NCBI GenBank assembly: GCA_025928215.1
Contig: JAICJW010000156.1
Coordinates: forward strand, 1-9,476
From: Chloroflexia bacterium
GTDB taxonomy: Bacteria; Chloroflexota; Chloroflexia; Thermomicrobiales; JALYUS01
Length of the DNA: 9,476 nucleotides
Direction: 5' to 3'
Below, piece by piece: positions 1 through 6,145 of the stretch (positions within the stretch are counted from its first letter, which is position 1; every line of letters begins with the position of its first letter). A program made the position numbers and the translations under genes. The notes under the pieces are model-generated. The model worked only from the letters and a program-made list of their open reading frames with translations, did not search any database and had not been told where the DNA came from.

Positions 1-680
1 ATCCGGCGGATCGTCGCGGCGGGGAGCGGGATCAGGTTCGGATAACTGTAGAGGAAACTGACGTAGCGACGGTCGGGAACGACCGTGATCGTGTCTCCCG
101 TCAGGAGCGCGCCGCGCCCCGCCGCGCCCGCTGCCCAGTGGAGCGCCGCGCTCCCCGCGAAGTGGCCGCCGCAGCGGATAATCGTGATCCCATCCACGAG
201 CGGCTGTGTTTCGCCCTCCCAGAAGACGATGGCGGGATCGGGCCGCATCACCCACTGGCGGTCGTCTGCATGCAGGTAGATCGGCGCGTCGAAGGCATGG
301 CTCCATTCGACCATCGAGGAATAGAAGTGCGGATGCGAAATGGCGATCGCGGCGATCCCGCCGAGCGCCCGCACCGCCGCGATCGTCGGGTCATCGAGGA
401 GACTGATGCAGTCCCACAGTACATTCCCCGCCGCTGTCTGCACGAGGAGCGCGCGCTGCCCGATGGCGAATCCGGGATGCGTGCCGATTCCGATCAGGTC
501 CGGCGCGACGGGCTTGATGACATTATGGGCGTCCGCTTGGAGGGCGGCCAGCGTCGTCCACTGCTGCCCGTTGGGACCGATATACTGCCGCTCATCGTCG
601 CAGATCGGGCACCGCTCCGGTGGCGCGTCCGTGGCGGCGAACTGCACGCCGCAGGTCCTGCAAATGAAGTGCTCGCTCAT
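1..680 (-). CDS. Zinc-ribbon plus metallo-beta-lactamase-fold hydrolase, N-terminal part (runs off left edge)
   Basis: The minus strand is open from an ATG at 680 to the window edge (226 codons, no stop), so the C-terminus is missing. GAGGTG lies 8 bases before the ATG and supports this start. Residues 7-27 form a rubredoxin-like zinc ribbon, Cys7-x2-Cys10 and Cys24-Pro-x-Cys27. The rest resembles the metallo-beta-lactamase fold: SHPHFYSS (115-122) sits where HxHxDH is expected, followed by GGHFAGS (His173) and TGD (Asp196). His116 and His118 are kept, but the Asp and His of the second metal site are Tyr120 and Ser121. A one-metal or non-hydrolytic activity is therefore possible. Substrate is unknown and no signal peptide is visible. 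It is divergent from the nitroreductase gene, with 131 bases between. Fold assignment is fairly secure; function is not. Confidence 0.82.
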   Translation of the reverse strand, partial: MSEHFICRTCGVQFAATDAPPERCPICDDERQYIGPNGQQWTTLAALQADAHNVIKPVAPDLIGIGTHPGFAIGQRALLVQTAAGNVLWDCISLLDDPTIAAVRALGGIAAIAISHPHFYSSMVEWSHAFDAPIYLHADDRQWVMRPDPAIVFWEGETQPLVDGITIIRCGGHFAGSAALHWAAGAAGRGALLTGDTITVVPDRRYVSFLYSYPNLIPLPAATIRR

Positions 681-704
681 GGAAGATCACCTCGCCTCTC
701 ATGG

Positions 705-733
705 TTGATGGCCGATTGCACCCATTCTACGCT
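705..733 (+). promoter_or_regulatory. Possible promoter for the nitroreductase gene
   Basis: TTGATG (705-710) and TACGCT (728-733) are separated by 17 bases in the divergent intergenic region. The -35 is fair; the -10 keeps only the first two and last bases of the consensus. It would give a leader of about 70 bases. No better pair was seen for either divergent gene. Tentative. Confidence 0.28.
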
Positions 734-811
734 ACGATGCTCGCGCGCGACCGATTGGGGAATGCCGCTATCATATCCATCGTTGCAGGCGGGTGAAGGA
801 GGGTTATCACG

Positions 812-1354
812 ATGACCAACACTGCCCAGGAGCGTATCGCCTTTCTGCGGGGACTGAACGCCACACGCGCTTTCCGTCCCGATCCGGTGCCCGATGCCGC
901 GATTGAGGATATTCTGAACGTCGCTCGCTGGTCCGGCAGCGCGAGCAATGTGCAGCCGTGGGAGTTCCTCGTCATCCGCAACCGGGAGACGCTGCAAAAA
1001 CTCGCGGCGATCAGCCCGAATGTGCGCCACGCGGCGAACGCGCCGCTCGGTATCGTCCTCGTGATGACGGGCGATCCGGACAAAGTAACGCATGAGACCT
1101 ACGATGAGGGACGCCTGAGCGAGCGGATCATGCTCGCGGCGGAAGCGCACGGCCTCGGCTCGTGCATCGGCTGGTTCCGCCCGGAGACGATGGCGGCGGC
1201 GAAACAGGCTCTCGGCATCCCCGAAAACCGCCTCGTCCGCACCGAAATTTCGATTGGCTATCCGGATGAGGAGGCGCAACGCGCCCGTCAGAAGCCCGCC
1301 CAGGCCCGCAAGCCACTGTCGGAAATCGTCCATGAGGAGCGCTATCGCGGCTGA
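812..1354 (+). CDS. Nitroreductase family protein (FMN-dependent oxidoreductase)
   Basis: This is a complete 180-residue protein of the size usual for the short, single-domain nitroreductases, which bind FMN and use NAD(P)H to reduce nitro groups, quinones or other electrophiles. Family signatures are an N-terminal arginine-rich segment with FRPDPVP (21-27), the SASNVQPWEF region (43-52) where FMN contacts normally lie, GLGSCIGWF (115-122) and a basic C-terminal tail ending in a PLSEIVHEERY-like segment (168-178), typical of this family. AAGGAGGG at 796-803, 8 bases before ATG, fixes the start. No signal peptide is visible, so it is probably cytosolic. It stands alone, divergent from the metallo-beta-lactamase-fold gene and convergent with the truncated thioesterase. 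The substrate cannot be read from sequence. Confidence 0.9.
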   Translation: MTNTAQERIAFLRGLNATRAFRPDPVPDAAIEDILNVARWSGSASNVQPWEFLVIRNRETLQKLAAISPNVRHAANAPLGIVLVMTGDPDKVTHETYDEGRLSERIMLAAEAHGLGSCIGWFRPETMAAAKQALGIPENRLVRTEISIGYPDEEAQRARQKPAQARKPLSEIVHEERYRG

Positions 1355-1444
1355 GGCCGACCGCCGTGGCAACGCGATTGCACGATAACGCGTCTCAAAA
1401 CCCCGCGTCACCTGCCGGATACCGTCGAACGGGAGGAAACCGGC

Positions 1445-1678
1445 TCAGTCCCTGACGTTCCCGCGGTCGCGGATCGCCATCATCGTCGTGAGCACGCCCG
1501 CGTGGAGGAAGCCATGCTGCTGGGCCAGATCGGCACGGTATGGCATGGCGATCTCGACTGCGCCCGGTGCTACCTGCGTCATCTCCGCGCCAATCGTCGT
1601 CATGACCCTCTGGCGCACGAAACTCGCCCGGACCCGGCGCGCGAAGTCGGGATCACTGGGTTGGAACGGTGGGGTCAT
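1445..1678 (-). pseudogene. Truncated PaaI-type hotdog thioesterase (probable remnant)
   Basis: From ATG at 1678 (GAGGT 5 bases upstream) the frame encodes 77 residues. A TTG at 1696 would add six but has no better ribosome site. The segment from Met47 to about Met66, containing QQHGFLHAGVLTTM (53-66), is characteristic of PaaI-like acyl-CoA thioesterases, where the Gly-rich turn precedes the central helix. Family members are normally about 130-150 residues. Here similarity stops right after TTM, followed by an unrelated tail (MAIRDRGNVRD) and a stop. I looked for the missing half in the other two minus-strand frames down to 1355 and saw none, and the nitroreductase gene occupies the space beyond. 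A deletion therefore fits better than a simple frameshift. It is probably inactive, since the helix that carries the catalytic acid is lost. Confidence 0.7.
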
Positions 1679-1696
1679 CGCGACCTCGTAAACCAA

Positions 1697-1895
1697 AACC
1701 AGGCCACCAGTTGGCGGCTACTGACGAACAGAAAAGAGTATACGCCAGCGAGATCGCGTCGGCTGCCAGTACCGATAGAGGAAGAAGTACGCAGATGGCG
1801 GTCATACGTCCATGCGTTGCCATCACGAAGAAGGAAAATGCCCCTCTGTCTGTTCTTCAAGAAATCGCCCGCGTAATTCAGTCATTGTGGGACAA
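1697..1895. other. Gene-free spacer of lower GC
   Basis: These roughly 200 bases are visibly richer in A/T than the flanking genes (for example AGAAAAGAGTATAC and GAAGGAAAATG). Short open frames exist on both strands, but none has a ribosome site, a recognisable motif or the local codon bias. It could be plain intergenic sequence or worn remains of the event that truncated the neighbouring thioesterase. Confidence 0.5.
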
Positions 1896-1924
1896 TTGAC
1901 CCTCCCACGCCGCAGGCGTACGAT
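1896..1924 (+). promoter_or_regulatory. Sigma-70-type promoter of the M20 amidohydrolase gene
   Basis: TTGACC (1896-1901) and TACGAT (1919-1924) are separated by exactly 17 bases. Transcription would start near 1931, giving a short leader of about 34 bases with AAGGGAGG (1952-1959) before the ATG at 1965. This also argues against translation from in-frame starts upstream of 1965. Confidence 0.6.
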
Positions 1925-1964
1925 TTCCTTCGATCGCACGTGGGAAAGTAGAAGGGAGGGGCGC

Positions 1965-3563
1965 ATGGCGACGCGATACCCGGAGAAGCAGTACGCGATG
2001 GACTGGATCGAGGAGAACCGGCAGCGGTTCTCCGATTTCGACATGGAAATCTGGCGGTATGCCGAACCGGCGTGGCGGGAATACAAATCCGCGAAGGCGT
2101 ATGTGGACCTCCTGCGCGGGGAAGGGTTCGATGTCGAGGAGGGATCGGGCGGGATGCCGACGGCCTTCGTCGCGACGTGGGGCGAGGGGAAGCCCATCCT
2201 CGGCGCGTACGCGGAGTACGACGCCGTGCCGGGCAACTCGCAGCAGGCCGTCCCATACCGCGCGCCGCGCGAGGGGCTGCATCCGTGGACGGCGGGGCAT
2301 ACCGACCCCCACTCGCAACTCGGCACGACCGCCTTGATGGGTGTGCTCGCCGCGAAGGCGACGATGGAGAAATACAACCTGACGGGCACGCTGAAGTTCT
2401 TCGGCGAACCGGCGGAGAAGGTCTGCGGCTCCAAGCCGGTGCATGCCGCGAAGGGATACTACGACAGCTTCGACGCCTTCATCGCCTACCATCCGAACAT
2501 CAATAATTCGACGGTCTGGGAGACGCATTGCGGCTCGTACTGGAGCGCCGTCTTCACCTTCGAATGCCGGACGCCGGAAGAATGGATTGACCGCGACCTG
2601 CTGCCGAAGCCGGGCGGCTCGCACGCAACAGCCCGCTGCCCCGGCGCGATTGACGCGCTGATGCTCATGTACACGACCACCAAGTACACCAAAGAGGCGA
2701 TGTTCCCCCATACCGGCACCTGGACGCTCAATGAGTTCGTCCTCGCTGCCGGGGACGCCACCTCGGACAATCTGCCGCCGCGCTTCAGCCAGATTCAGTA
2801 CTCGTGGCGCGGGCCGACGCTCGGCATCCAGGAGCAGATCGCCAATGTGCTGATGAACAACGCGAAACACGCCGCCGCCGTCACCGGCTGCGAAGCCTCG
2901 CTGCGCTGGGTGACGAAGACGCGCGTCGGCCTCGCGAACAACGCGATGGCCGATCTGACCTACCGCAATCTCGCCCTCGTCGGGGCACCCGTCTACCCGG
3001 AGCGCGCCCGCGCCTTCGCGCGTCAGATGCAGGAGCATCTCGGCGACACGCCGATGGAGAATCCCTTCGCGCCCGAGAACGAGCGGCTGACCGACCCGCG
3101 CGATCTCGAAACCGCGCTGCGGGGCGTCCTGCCGTCGTGGCAAAAGAACTTCACGTCCGATGATTACGTTGAGTACTGCTGGCACGCGCCGACCGTGCGA
3201 TTGTTCACCTCGCGCCCGACGCTCCGCGCGCCGGAGGGCAGCCCGCATGGCTACCCCGCCTGGACGCACAACGCGCTCGGCGGCGTGCCGGATGCCATTG
3301 ACCCCGGCATGTTCGTTGGGGGCAAGACGATCGCGGGCACGCTCCTCGACCTCATTACCCAGCCGGACGAACTCGCCCGCGCGCGGGCCGAGTTCGTCGA
3401 GCGGACGGGTGGCGGCATCGGCGGCTCCGCATGGGTCGCGCCGCTGCTCCCGGCGGATTTTCCCGCGCCGGTGGACCTCCGCTGGCCGGAATACGTCACG
3501 ACCGTGCGCGGTGAGGAATGGTGCATCCCCACGCCGATTGACGGAGCGGACATTAGATTATGA
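1965..3563 (+). CDS. M20 family metallo-amidohydrolase/peptidase, AbgB-like, with altered metal-site motifs
   Basis: This 532-residue protein resembles zinc amidohydrolases of the M20 family (aminobenzoyl-glutamate utilisation protein B type), which cleave amide bonds of N-acyl amino acids or dipeptides. GMPTAFVATWGEGKP (63-77) and the AEYDAVPG segment (83-90) match the N-terminal catalytic half. GHTDPHSQLGTTAL (111-124) sits where the family has HACGH, so Asp114 replaces the usual Cys ligand and His116 is kept. GEPAEK (147-152) sits where PAEE is usual, so Lys152 replaces the second Glu. AYHP (His176) and WTHNALGG (His435) are likely remaining metal ligands. A dimerisation-type insert lies around residues 185-310. 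At 532 residues it is longer than typical AbgB (about 480). The ATG at 1965 has AAGGGAGG 5 bases before it. No signal peptide is visible. msrA follows after 124 bases and may be read through. The exact substrate is unknown. Confidence 0.8.
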   Translation: MATRYPEKQYAMDWIEENRQRFSDFDMEIWRYAEPAWREYKSAKAYVDLLRGEGFDVEEGSGGMPTAFVATWGEGKPILGAYAEYDAVPGNSQQAVPYRAPREGLHPWTAGHTDPHSQLGTTALMGVLAAKATMEKYNLTGTLKFFGEPAEKVCGSKPVHAAKGYYDSFDAFIAYHPNINNSTVWETHCGSYWSAVFTFECRTPEEWIDRDLLPKPGGSHATARCPGAIDALMLMYTTTKYTKEAMFPHTGTWTLNEFVLAAGDATSDNLPPRFSQIQYSWRGPTLGIQEQIANVLMNNAKHAAAVTGCEASLRWVTKTRVGLANNAMADLTYRNLALVGAPVYPERARAFARQMQEHLGDTPMENPFAPENERLTDPRDLETALRGVLPSWQKNFTSDDYVEYCWHAPTVRLFTSRPTLRAPEGSPHGYPAWTHNALGGVPDAIDPGMFVGGKTIAGTLLDLITQPDELARARAEFVERTGGGIGGSAWVAPLLPADFPAPVDLRWPEYVTTVRGEEWCIPTPIDGADIRL

Positions 3564-3583
3564 GGCCGAAACCCGTAATCGGT

Positions 3584-3628
3584 GCGATACTTGATGGTAA
3601 GGAATCTGCAATCGCTATGGGCGATACT
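3584..3628. repeat. GCGATACT direct repeat with an intervening ATCGC
   Basis: GCGATACT occurs at 3584-3591 and again at 3621-3628, and ATCGC at 3611-3615 is complementary to the first five bases of both copies. ATCGC-TATGG-GCGAT forms a 5-bp hairpin, and pairing with the upstream copy would be the alternative. It lies upstream of msrA and could be an operator or chance; the arms are short. Confidence 0.25.
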
Positions 3629-3687
3629 GGGCTGGCGCGAGGAAGCGCATACTGAACAGTCCATGTGCAACAAAGGAGAGATGTTCG

Positions 3688-4179
3688 ATGGAAAAGCGCG
3701 AAAAGGCCACGTTTGCGGCCGGATGCTTCTGGGGTGTCGAGGCGACGTTCCGGGAGATTCCCGGCGTGATCTCCACCGCCGTCGGTTACATCGGCGGCAA
3801 GACGGAGAACCCCACCTATCGGGAGGTCTGCTCCCACACGACCGGGCACGCCGAGGCAGTCGAGGTGACGTACGACCCCGAAAAGGTCTCGTACGATGCC
3901 CTCCTTAACATCTTCTGGGAGAATCACGATCCGACGCAGATGAACCGGCAGGGGCCGGACATCGGCGATCAGTATCGCTCCGAGATCTTCACCCACAACG
4001 CCGAGCAGGAAGCGGCGGCAAAGGCATCCAGGGAGCGGCTGCAACAATCCGGCCGGTTCCGCCGCCCGATCGTCACGGCAATCAGCCCCGCCGAAACCTT
4101 CTACATGGCGGAGGACTACCACCAGCAGTACCTCGAAAAGCGCGGCATGGCCTCCTGCCACGTCAGCATGGCGCACTGA
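3688..4179 (+). CDS. msrA: Peptide-methionine (S)-S-oxide reductase MsrA
   Basis: MsrA reduces methionine-S-sulfoxide in oxidised proteins and as the free amino acid, using thioredoxin as electron donor. The 163 residues match the bacterial single-domain form. The catalytic motif is GCFWG (12-16) with Cys13 as nucleophile. TGHAEAVEVTYDP (52-64) carries the conserved Glu56, and NRQGPDIGDQYRS (86-98) carries the conserved Asp91 and Tyr96 region. Cys157 in the tail is a good resolving cysteine, and Cys48 is a further candidate. GGAG at 3675-3678, 9 bases before the ATG, supports the start; an ATG at 3681 is out of frame. No signal peptide is visible, so it is cytosolic. It ends 30 bases before a strong terminator. 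No clear promoter was found in the 124 bases before it, so co-transcription with the M20 gene is possible. Confidence 0.97.
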   Translation: MEKREKATFAAGCFWGVEATFREIPGVISTAVGYIGGKTENPTYREVCSHTTGHAEAVEVTYDPEKVSYDALLNIFWENHDPTQMNRQGPDIGDQYRSEIFTHNAEQEAAAKASRERLQQSGRFRRPIVTAISPAETFYMAEDYHQQYLEKRGMASCHVSMAH

Positions 4180-4208
4180 GGGAAGGACCACACGGAAAAG
4201 CGCAAAGG

Positions 4209-4234
4209 GGAGCGGCAACAACGCCGCTCCTTTT
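4209..4234 (+). terminator. Rho-independent terminator after msrA
   Basis: A perfect 8-bp stem, GGAGCGGC (4209-4216) with GCCGCTCC (4223-4230), encloses a 6-base loop and is followed by TTTT. It closes the M20-msrA transcription unit and separates it from the downstream hydrolase. Confidence 0.85.
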
Positions 4235-4236
4235 CG

Positions 4237-4245
4237 TGTTAAGAT
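4237..4245 (+). promoter_or_regulatory. Possible extended -10 promoter for the alpha/beta hydrolase gene
   Basis: TGT-TAAGAT has the TGn extension directly before a fair -10 hexamer (4240-4245), right after the msrA terminator. There is no recognisable -35 at the proper distance. The predicted start near 4252 lies downstream of an ATG at 4244, which fits translation from 4295 instead. Confidence 0.38.
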
Positions 4246-4294
4246 GGCGGTGCAGCGAGACAGGGAAGAAGATGACGCGCGAGGAGTAGACGCC

Positions 4295-5197
4295 ATGCAG
4301 ACACCGTTCCCATCCATCGAGGGGCGCATCCCGTTTCATGGCTACGAGACCTGGTATCGGATCGTCGGAGCGGGCGAGGAGCCGGGCAAACTGCCGCTCC
4401 TGACCCTGCACGGCGGGCCGGGCGCGTGCCACGACTACTTGGAATCCATGGAGGCGCTCGCCGCGACCGGGCGGCGCGTCATCTTCTATGATCAACTCGG
4501 CTGCGGCAATTCGGCGGTGCCGTCCAACCCGTCCCTCTGGACGGTCAGTCTCTATGTCGAGGAAGTGGACGCTGTGCGCCGCGCGCTCGGTCTGGAGCGC
4601 GTGCATCTGCTCGGCCAGTCGTGGGGTGGAATGCTCGGCATGGAGTACGCGCTGACGCAACCGGCGGGCCTCGCCAGCCTGATCATCGAGAGTTCGCCCG
4701 CCAGCATGCCCCAGTGGGTCGTGGAGGCGAACAAACTGCGCGCGGCATTGCCGCCGGACGTCCAGCGCACGCTGCTTGCGCATGAGGCGGACGGCACGAC
4801 GGATGACCCCGCGTACGAAGACGCGATGATGGTCTTCTACCAGCGCCACGTATGCCGCCTGCCCGAGTGGCCGGAGTACGTGCTGCGCTCGTTCGAGAAA
4901 CTGAGCGAGAACCCCGAGGTCTATTACACGATGAACGGACCGAGCGAGTTCCACGTCACGGGCACGCTGAAGACGTGGGACATCACGGGCCGTCTCGGCG
5001 AAATCCGCGTGCCGACGCTCGTCCTCTCCGGTCGGCATGACGAGGCGACACCCGCGATCCACGAAACCGTCCATCGCGGCATCCCGGGCTCCGAATCAGT
5101 CTATTTCGACGAGAGCGCGCATATGTGCCATGCGGAAGAACCGGAGAGGTTCCGGCAGGTGGTGGGCGATTTCCTCGCGCGGGTCGAGGCGCACTAA
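4295..5197 (+). CDS. Alpha/beta hydrolase, proline iminopeptidase type (peptidase family S33)
   Basis: The 300-residue protein has the full proline iminopeptidase pattern. HGGPG (39-43) forms the oxyanion region, GQSWGG (107-112) carries the nucleophile Ser109, GRHDEATP (247-253) carries Asp249, and SAHMCHAEEPERF (274-286) carries the catalytic His276. The family releases N-terminal proline or other residues from short peptides and also includes amino-acid amidases and esterases, so specificity is open. A cap region with Trp and Tyr residues lies at about 140-225. GAGGAG (4281-4286), 8 bases before the ATG, fixes the start; an in-frame ATG at 4244 lacks a ribosome site. No signal peptide is visible, so it is probably cytosolic. 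It is a single-gene unit between a terminator and a gene-free stretch. Peptide salvage would fit with the nearby M20 hydrolase, but they are transcribed separately. Confidence 0.9.
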   Translation: MQTPFPSIEGRIPFHGYETWYRIVGAGEEPGKLPLLTLHGGPGACHDYLESMEALAATGRRVIFYDQLGCGNSAVPSNPSLWTVSLYVEEVDAVRRALGLERVHLLGQSWGGMLGMEYALTQPAGLASLIIESSPASMPQWVVEANKLRAALPPDVQRTLLAHEADGTTDDPAYEDAMMVFYQRHVCRLPEWPEYVLRSFEKLSENPEVYYTMNGPSEFHVTGTLKTWDITGRLGEIRVPTLVLSGRHDEATPAIHETVHRGIPGSESVYFDESAHMCHAEEPERFRQVVGDFLARVEAH

Positions 5198-5623
5198 TGC
5201 GCTCTCATCCCGTTGCGCCGCACATCCCCGTGCGAAACCCGACAATCTCCGCGATCCCCCGTTGATTTCGCCCTCACAGGCCAGTGAGCGCTTGCTGCAA
5301 AGCGTACGCCTCTGAGGAAATTTAGCGTTATGTCCGGATGTTGATCCCACTGTATTGACGTTGGCGCATATGCCGATTAATGTTGTCGCATTACGCGGTG
5401 CGGTGGGAAGACGATGGGGAGTCAGACGGAAAAGCGATGGATCTCGGCTATGGTGCGCTGCTTTCGCGCATGCTGGCAGCACGCTGTATCGTGAGGTCCG
5501 TCGAGCAGAAGAATCCAGCCACCTCTGATACCAACGTACCGCCACAGTGTGCGAGCATCCGCGCGGCGCCTCACGCCGTTCTCGCTCGCTCTCGGTTCAT
5601 GCTCTTGGAAGGAGTTTGGTTGC
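5198..5623. other. 426-base gene-free stretch before the molybdenum hydroxylase operon
   Basis: No open frame here has both a ribosome site and plausible coding character. The first part holds small hairpins without T-tracts (CGCAC/GTGCG at 5219-5234, CTCAC/GTGAG at 5273-5288, CGCTT/AAGCG just after), possibly marking the end of the hydrolase transcript. A promoter candidate follows at 5355-5383. That leaves a leader of about 230 bases before the operon, with a GC-rich imperfect hairpin around GCGCTGC/GCAGCAC (near 5456-5495). I could not match it to a known riboswitch, including the molybdenum-cofactor motif. Confidence 0.5.
5355..5383 (+). promoter_or_regulatory. Probable promoter of the molybdenum hydroxylase operon
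   Basis: TTGACG (5355-5360) and TAATGT (5378-5383) are separated by 17 bases. It lies 240 bases before the first start codon of the operon. It is the best promoter-like pair in this gap, but activity and its link to the operon are inferred. Confidence 0.45.
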
Positions 5624-6145
5624 ATGGCGACGTCACTCACGCGGAATCTCTCGATCAATGGCAAGACGCAGGCGGTCTCGGTGGACGACGATACCGAGCC
5701 GCTCCTCTACGTCCTCCGCAATCAACTCGCGGAGAAGGGGCCGAAGTTCGGCTGCGGGGTGGCCCAATGCGGTGCATGCACCGTGCTCATCGAGGGAAAA
5801 ATCACGCGCTCCTGCGTCACAGCGATAAAGACCGTCGCCGAGGGCGCGAACGTGACCACGCTGGACGGACTGGGGAGCGCGGAGAAGCCGCATCCCTTGC
5901 AGCACGCCTTCATCGAGCAGCAGGCCGGGCAGTGCGCCTACTGCGGTAACGCGATGATTATGGGTGCCCTCGGATTCTTGCAAGGGCGGATCGCCGCCGG
6001 CAATCGCGCCGTGCCGAGTGAGGACGAGATCAAGCAGTTCCTGTCGGGCGAATCGAGCACACCGCCCTTTGTCTATCTCTGTCGCTGCGGATCCCACCTG
6101 CGGATCGTCCGCGCGATTCAGCAAGCGGCGAAGGAGATGCTGTAA
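5624..6145 (+). CDS. [2Fe-2S] small subunit of a molybdenum hydroxylase (NicA/IorA-like)
   Basis: The 173-residue protein carries the two iron-sulfur clusters that pass electrons from the molybdenum cofactor to an outside acceptor. The N-terminal ferredoxin-type cluster has Cys44, Cys49, Cys52 and Cys64. The C-terminal helical cluster has Cys104, Cys107, Cys153 and Cys155, inside GQCAYCGNAMIM (102-113) and LCRCGSHLRI (152-161). The CAYCGNA form differs from the common CGYCTPG of xanthine dehydrogenase and is closer to the nicotinate dehydrogenase type. GGAAGGAG at 5607-5614, 9 bases before the ATG, sets the start and makes the in-frame codons further upstream unlikely. Its stop overlaps the next start by one base (TAATG), so the subunits should be made in step. 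It has no signal peptide and is presumably exported bound to its Tat-carrying partner. Confidence 0.93.
   Translation: MATSLTRNLSINGKTQAVSVDDDTEPLLYVLRNQLAEKGPKFGCGVAQCGACTVLIEGKITRSCVTAIKTVAEGANVTTLDGLGSAEKPHPLQHAFIEQQAGQCAYCGNAMIMGALGFLQGRIAAGNRAVPSEDEIKQFLSGESSTPPFVYLCRCGSHLRIVRAIQQAAKEML

Noticed and set aside
138..815. 225-codon plus-strand open frame
   Set aside because: Opposite the metallo-beta-lactamase-fold gene, which has its zinc ribbon and fold motifs on the minus strand.
677..1411. 244-codon open frame on the minus strand
   Set aside because: Shadow of the nitroreductase gene; composition and lack of motifs are typical of antisense frames.
1669..1899. 76-codon plus-strand frame ending in a helix-like segment before the M20 promoter
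   Set aside because: No ribosome site, starts inside the thioesterase remnant, no family resemblance.
1812..1964. In-frame upstream extension of the M20 protein
   Set aside because: The promoter at 1896-1924 and the ribosome site at 1952-1959 place the start at 1965; the extension is Arg/Ser-rich and unlike the family.
1878..3269. 463-codon open frame on the minus strand
   Set aside because: Antisense to the M20 gene. High GC with strong third-position bias opens long antisense frames; the protein is rich in Arg/Gly with no family motif and no ribosome site.
4163..5074. 303-codon open frame on the minus strand
   Set aside because: Antisense to the S33 hydrolase, whose catalytic motifs are complete on the plus strand; the frame also runs through the msrA terminator.
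5384..5623. Molybdenum-cofactor riboswitch
   Set aside because: I tried to match the known consensus pieces by eye and could not; only a generic imperfect hairpin was found.
5380..5949. 189-codon plus-strand frame overlapping the operon leader and the [2Fe-2S] gene
   Set aside because: No ribosome site, Arg-rich out-of-frame reading of the [2Fe-2S] gene in its second half.
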